Assembly: GCA_963969345.1 (NCBI GenBank)
Contig: OZ017767.1
Location: 5,856,739-5,920,738 of the forward strand
Direction: 5' to 3'
Source: Turbatrix aceti
Taxonomy: Eukaryota; Nematoda; Chromadorea; Rhabditida; Panagrolaimidae
Length of the DNA stretch: 64,000 nucleotides
The position numbers and the translations under genes were made by a program. Below the pieces are notes generated by a model that was not told the origin of the DNA, searched no databases, and worked only from the letters and a program-made list of their open reading frames with translations. How positions within the stretch are numbered: position 1 is the stretch's first letter; each line of letters begins with the position of its first letter. Positions 60,301 to 64,000 of this stretch are shown here, in pieces.

Positions 60301-61145
60301 AAAAACCACAGCTGAGCAGTGATATATGAATTTTGTCTGACATCGCCCAGAGCAATTTGTTTGGTCGAGGCAAAGAAATTAAACAAAGCAATATACATAA
60401 ATAAATAACTTTTGGGTTTGTCATAGGTTTTAAAAACTCACTGGATAAGCAATAGGCTATAAACGAGAATCACGAGCACGTCTGGGAGAAGTGCATAAAC
60501 TGTTTCGACCACGTGGACTGCAGTCAGCCGGTTCAGACCCAGTTGCTGGAACCACTGCACAGTTGGATGGCATTCAAAAGAGTCGTCTGTGTCACTGACG
60601 TCGATGACGATAACCGAAGTGGGAGTGATGTTGTACGCGAACTGGGCAATGAGACTGCATATCGCCCAGATGATGACGCAGATGATGAATCGCACGGGGT
60701 GCCCGGGGTACCGGGAGGAGGGGGGTGAGACGGTCAGGGGCACGAAGAGGCAGAAAACGAAGTAGACGAAAGAGGTGAAGCTTCTTCGCAGGCACGAGGC
60801 TGCAAAAAGTTAGTTGAAACTTGTTTTTTTCCGATGTTTGACCAGCTCGAGGCTTTTGCCAGCTCAGCTGTTGTTTGGCCCCCAAAACTAGTAAATATTG
60901 AACTTGTTTGGCAAAAAAACAAATTTTGGGAAGAATAAAAGTTATGAACTTTTGTGTTTTGGATATCAGGAAAATTTGTAAGTTCAGGTGTTTTTTCCCA
61001 CCTGTTCCATGGGGCCACAAAAAATTTTAGGATTCTTGGATCGATCAAGGTAAAAATATACATATTTGGGCCACTTACCGACAAATAAGGTGAGAGGCAG
61101 CAAAACATTGTAGAAAAGAAGGCATTCCAAATCGCGGCGCCTCAT
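51354..61145 (-). CDS. pezo-1: Piezo-type mechanosensitive ion channel, complete gene
   Basis: Seventeen exons: 61079-61145, 60442-60799, 58779-60263, 58010-58718, 56721-56927, 55844-56672, 55478-55765, 54732-55433, 54496-54674, 54164-54443, 53662-54107, 53394-53611, 53190-53337, 52345-53145, 52131-52300, 51964-52086, 51354-51906. All phases match, giving about 2520 residues, the usual Piezo size. Repeated four-helix membrane units fill the N-terminal two thirds. Hallmarks include HSELICYIVLVLNHIHSASL, YFEENKIPGTLVAMLILQF, the PFxxE...W motif (PFLYEMGLLTDW), KYGYGGLLLFLIILIIWFPL, ISPPTRESMIRKLNGT and C-terminal GGGILGLYISIV with ELPNVDRILDLC. It forms a trimeric stretch-gated cation channel. 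The start is probably the Met at 61145; 61241 is an in-frame alternative. The symbol follows the single nematode orthologue. Confidence 0.95.
57099..57474. mobile_element. MITE-like element with 11-bp terminal inverted repeats in a Piezo intron
   Basis: AGGGTTGCGAA (57099-57109) and TTCGCAACCCT (57464-57474) are exact inverted termini. Just inside, both ends carry clusters of GGGGAATCCCC/ATTCCCCGGGGAAT palindromes that also pair with each other. The 376-base interior has no coding capacity. It sits in the 1.08 kb intron 56928-58009 between Piezo exons. A non-autonomous DNA transposon is the best reading; the target-site duplication was not resolved. Confidence 0.6.
57487..57829. repeat. tandem duplication, two copies of a 160-165 bp unit, about 180 bp apart
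   Basis: The segment starting AAGTCTCTCTTTCGTGCGTC at 57487 recurs at 57667. The match runs to the GACTGACTGACCAA end of each copy (57650 and about 57827), with only a few substitutions and a small indel. Copies are about 95% identical by eye. The unit abuts the MITE-like element. Confidence 0.85.
57908..57984. repeat. 15-bp minisatellite beside a Piezo splice site
   Basis: About five imperfect units of consensus ATGGTGAAACGCCTT begin at 57908, 57924, 57939, 57954 and 57969. The run ends 19 bases from the donor of the Piezo exon 58010-58718. On the plus strand it keeps an open frame with a repeated PYGE-like pentapeptide. Confidence 0.75.
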
Positions 61146-61683
61146 TGCGGCAGTTCCGAGCCGTCGTCGTTGTTGCTTGGCCGCAGCAACCTGACAAATA
61201 TTTGACACTTTCGTCATGCTCCTCTCACGGGGCAACCTCAATTTTTGTCATTATTCGCCGCAGGGAGGCGGTGTGGAGATCGCGATCGAATGACACACCC
61301 CTGCTCCTTTGTTTTTTCCCAGATGAAACAGATGGTTCCCAGGCAACGTGGCCTGTTGCTAATAACCGTGTCTTCGACAGTCGCGAACCACAAATTGCAA
61401 ATGAGGGCCAGATTGAATCGTAGACAAAGCGATAACTGACCATCTAAAAAATATACGGCTGTAGTCCTTTCCGCAGGCGGTGGCGGCGTTGTCCCACTCA
61501 AACCGACCAAACAGCTGACAGACGAGGCGGGAGAAAAGAGTTCGGTAAACAGCGTCATCGCGGGCGGCGAACTTTATCCCTCATCTTTGATAAAAAATAA
61601 AAACTCAAAAAACGGGAACTTCAGTGGGACCCCTGGAAAACTCTGGCAGACCCCTAGGGTCCTGTAAAAAATACTAGACTTAT
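61146..61683. other. intergenic, Piezo upstream region
   Basis: 538 bases between the Piezo start and the stop codon of the next minus-strand gene. No coding exon; the promoter of Piezo should lie here unless it has upstream non-coding exons. Confidence 0.5.
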
Positions 61684-62808
61684 TTATTTTTGACATAGTG
61701 ATACAATGAAAGCAATAATCAGACAGACAATAAGTAGAACGAGTATGGCAGCAACGACGACGAGCACTATCCCAAGAGGAGTCTCTGAAAAAACAACAAA
61801 CTAAAAAACGAGCCAGAAACCAAAGCAAGGGCAAGAAGCAATTACGGATGAACTCAGTGTTCTGGCCGAAAAACCAGGCATTCTCCGACGACGGCGGAAT
61901 CAGCGTTGTAAGCGGCAAGCTCACCTGAGTGCACGGAAGCGAAGCTGTACAGTACGACGAGGGGGGACGACCACAGATGCAGGGCTGAAAGAGGCTGTGC
62001 GACAAGCGATGTCAGGCGGGATGTTGACTCACACTGCCCGAGATGACCGGTCCCGGGTTGAAGGGATTGATCGGAATCACGCCGCTTCCGATCGAATTGC
62101 CATTGTTGCCTCCGTTACCATAGGTGGCGCCTGTTCCGACGGGATAAAAAGGGATGGAGTAATTCGGGGTGGGGTAATTGGGAGCGGGGTAGTTGGGGGC
62201 GGGGTAATTGGGAGCGGGGTAGGAGGGTTGGATGTAGTTGGGGACCGGATAGTTGGGGCCGGGGCCGACATATGACGGAGGACGGGGGTAGAAAGGTGAC
62301 GGGTAGACAGGCTGCTGAGGGTACTGGGGTCCTGGGGGTGGGAGGCTGGGGTAGGGCGGGTACGCCGGCGGGAAGTTATTGCCCGAAATCGTACACGTAT
62401 ACCCGGCAGTATTTTCACATCTACAGGATCCGCTGAAACATGTTTTTTTACGTTTTTTGTGTTCAAATTGAAAAAAACATATTTAATTAGAAACGCTAAA
62501 TCAGGCCAAAAAGCGTAAAGCGTTCATTAATTAATTTTGATACATTTTGACCTTCAAAAAACTCGTTTTCGAATTTTTTTGAATGAACTTGTCAACTTTT
62601 GGACAAATTGCAAAAAAAAACAAACGATGACACGCTGTTTAAAAACTCACCTGACGGGAGGCGGCGTGTTGGAGCATATTTTAAAGTCGCAGACTGAGCA
62701 GCAGCATTCCGTGTTGCAGCACGCAGTACCTCCTGCCGTCACCTGGGTTGCGTAGAGCGCCAAGAGGCAAAGGCAGAGGGAGAGGACAAGCCGGCTGAGA
62801 GACGACAT
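61684..62808 (-). CDS. type I membrane protein with Cys-rich head and Pro/Tyr/Asn repeat
   Basis: Exons 62651-62808, 62033-62432, 61846-61984 and 61684-61784 (phases 2, 0, 1) encode 265 residues. The order is: signal peptide (LVLSLCLCLLALYATQVTA); Cys-rich block (CCNTECCCSVCDFKIC and CRCENTAGYTC); a Pro/Tyr-rich stalk with tandem NYPAP-type units (at least four near 62165-62225); a Gly/Asn linker; a second small Cys block (CICGRPPSSYC ... PC); a single transmembrane helix (IVLVVVAAILVLLIVCLIIA); and a tail of about ten residues. It should be exposed at the cell surface or cuticle-facing membrane of a secretory or epidermal cell. I recognise no family. The spliced model is well supported because the helix appears only after correct splicing. 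Confidence 0.75.
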
Positions 62809-64000
62809 CTTTGCAGAACTGACGTCAATTCTGTGGTCGAACGTAAACGTAAACGAGGATCGGAAGAGGGGGAGGAGAGAATATCGGGGGCCGAGCGAGA
62901 ATCCACCTGGTCTCGTCTCGCACGCTACACTGCCCAATGGCTAACAAAAGCCGCAGTCATGCACCTTGCTTTGTACGGACGGTTTCACTTGCTTGACAAC
63001 CACCATTTTTTTTTTCGAAAGCGAAATCGTAACGGAAGAGATGGTTTTTTTTAGTTAACGTGATTCATGCCGTCTCGACGTGCAAAAGTGGTACCACAGG
63101 CACCGCAATCAGCACATTGTCACCGGCCAAAGCAGAGTGAGTGATTCTTTTCAACTCGTGGTTAAGGCACCGTCGTACAGTTGGTACGCGGGTATCAAAA
63201 AAAATTTGATGCAAGTTTTCAGTGCAAAAAAAATGAATTGCAAAGGATTTTGGATTTTTCATCATTGAAACAAAATTGCATGTTAATAAAATACATTCTT
63301 ACATTTTTTTAAAGCAAACTTGACATCATTGTATGATTTTTATTTATTTTTTGTAAAAATTTTTTTATACATTTTTGTAAAAATTCAATTTTTGTAAAAA
63401 TGTGGTTACATTTTTGTAAAAATTTCTTCCAAAAAAATAAGAATGTATTCTTTCGAGCAATTTTTTATTCAATGATGGCAAGATGCCATTGTCCTTGTCC
63501 GGATCAACAATGTCACTTTTTCTGACCCCCGCTTTTTTGACGGTGCGTGTCACGCTGTTTTCTGTCATGAACGAGCTCCAGACTCGACTCGATGGATAAT
63601 CAGCCTCTGCATAGCAAATTCGGACAAGTTGCAGCTAAACGGAGTCCTGCAGGCTACAAAGTGCATACCGCCTCGGTTCCGACCGCTGCCAAGATCCATC
63701 CGGCCCCTCCATCCGACGGGAGGCCAATTTTGGAGGAGAAGGGCACTTTGCTACCCCTCCTCCGGGCCATTCGACAGGTCTGGATGACGTCGTCGTTGCT
63801 GACAGGCTTTCACCGTCGTATGGCAATCTACGGTGAAGTTTGAAGTTTCATTATTTACCGCTAGCCCCCATAAAAAGTTGTAAAGTGTCGTTTTTGGTGT
63901 TTTGTGATGCCCAGCTGACCGCGCCGGTGTCGGCGCCGTTGCAGGATGGCAGAGTTCGCCGCTGTTCACTTCACGCCTGCCTTGGCGTATACAAAGGGAT
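62809..64000. other. right-edge region without a convincing gene
   Basis: Upstream of the membrane-protein gene. Contains AT-rich short repeats of TTTTTGTAAAAATT around 63350-63425 and an 83-codon plus-strand open frame (63592-63843) with no recognisable features. Confidence 0.45.

Noticed and set aside
63592..63843. 83-codon plus-strand open frame near the right edge
   Set aside because: Opposing open frame on the other strand, no signal, domain or splice sites; cannot be supported.
1..64000. Search for tRNA B-box patterns, rRNA and spliced-leader RNA
   Set aside because: GGTTCGA-like matches (for example near 32390) lack an acceptor stem and A-box, and no rRNA or SL-like sequence was recognised by eye.

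Overview
The window reads as nuclear DNA of a small-genome invertebrate, most likely a nematode. It has spliced genes with very short introns (mostly 44-80 nt), a free-standing Major Sperm Protein domain protein, single-domain ShKT secreted peptides, a muscarinic (GAR-type) receptor, a divergent G-protein alpha subunit and a nematode-style globin. No rRNA, tRNA or CRISPR array was recognised. All gene models were spliced by hand. Nearly every junction was checked by reading-phase arithmetic and GT/AG, so most exon boundaries are firm. Start codons and a few donors remain uncertain, and I mark these.

Layout. 0.05-1.7 kb (minus): C2H2 zinc-finger protein running off the left edge. 5.5-7.1 kb (plus): disco/basonuclin-type zinc-finger factor behind a 3.8 kb gene-free upstream region. 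7.2-7.9 kb (minus): small single-pass membrane protein. 8.2-8.9 kb (plus): MSP-domain protein. 9.5-10.2 kb (plus): secreted WAP-like protein. 10.35-11.5 kb (minus): globin with an N-myristoylation-type start. 12.5-15.95 kb (minus): muscarinic acetylcholine receptor. 16-26.3 kb: about 10 kb without a convincing gene. 26.4-27.8 kb (plus): extremely Gln-rich protein. 28.4-30.2 kb (plus): divergent G-alpha. 30.2-37.1 kb: gene-free, with a perfect 19-bp hairpin. 37.2-40.1 kb (plus): allatostatin-C-like neuropeptide precursor with a possible alternative terminal exon in its long intron. 41.6-42.9 kb (plus): 3-beta-HSD-family enzyme. 43.6-44.5 kb (plus): unrecognised basic protein. 44.7-47.1 kb (plus): three tandem ShKT peptide genes. 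47.5-50.2 kb (minus): short oxysterol-binding-protein-related protein with an FFAT-like motif. 51.35-61.15 kb (minus): a complete 17-exon Piezo mechanosensitive channel gene. Its 1.08 kb intron holds a MITE-like element, a tandem duplication and a minisatellite. 61.7-62.8 kb (minus): novel type I membrane protein with a Pro/Tyr/Asn repeat ectodomain.

These are independent genes, not an operon or island. Functional themes are neural signalling (receptor, G-alpha, neuropeptide, Piezo), lipid/sterol handling (3-beta-HSD, ORP; the FFAT-like motif is the type of ligand bound by MSP-fold VAP proteins) and secreted Cys-rich peptides. The most unusual items are the G-alpha with altered catalytic and guanine-binding motifs, the candidate alternative neuropeptide exon, the Pro/Tyr-rich membrane protein and the repeat-filled Piezo intron.
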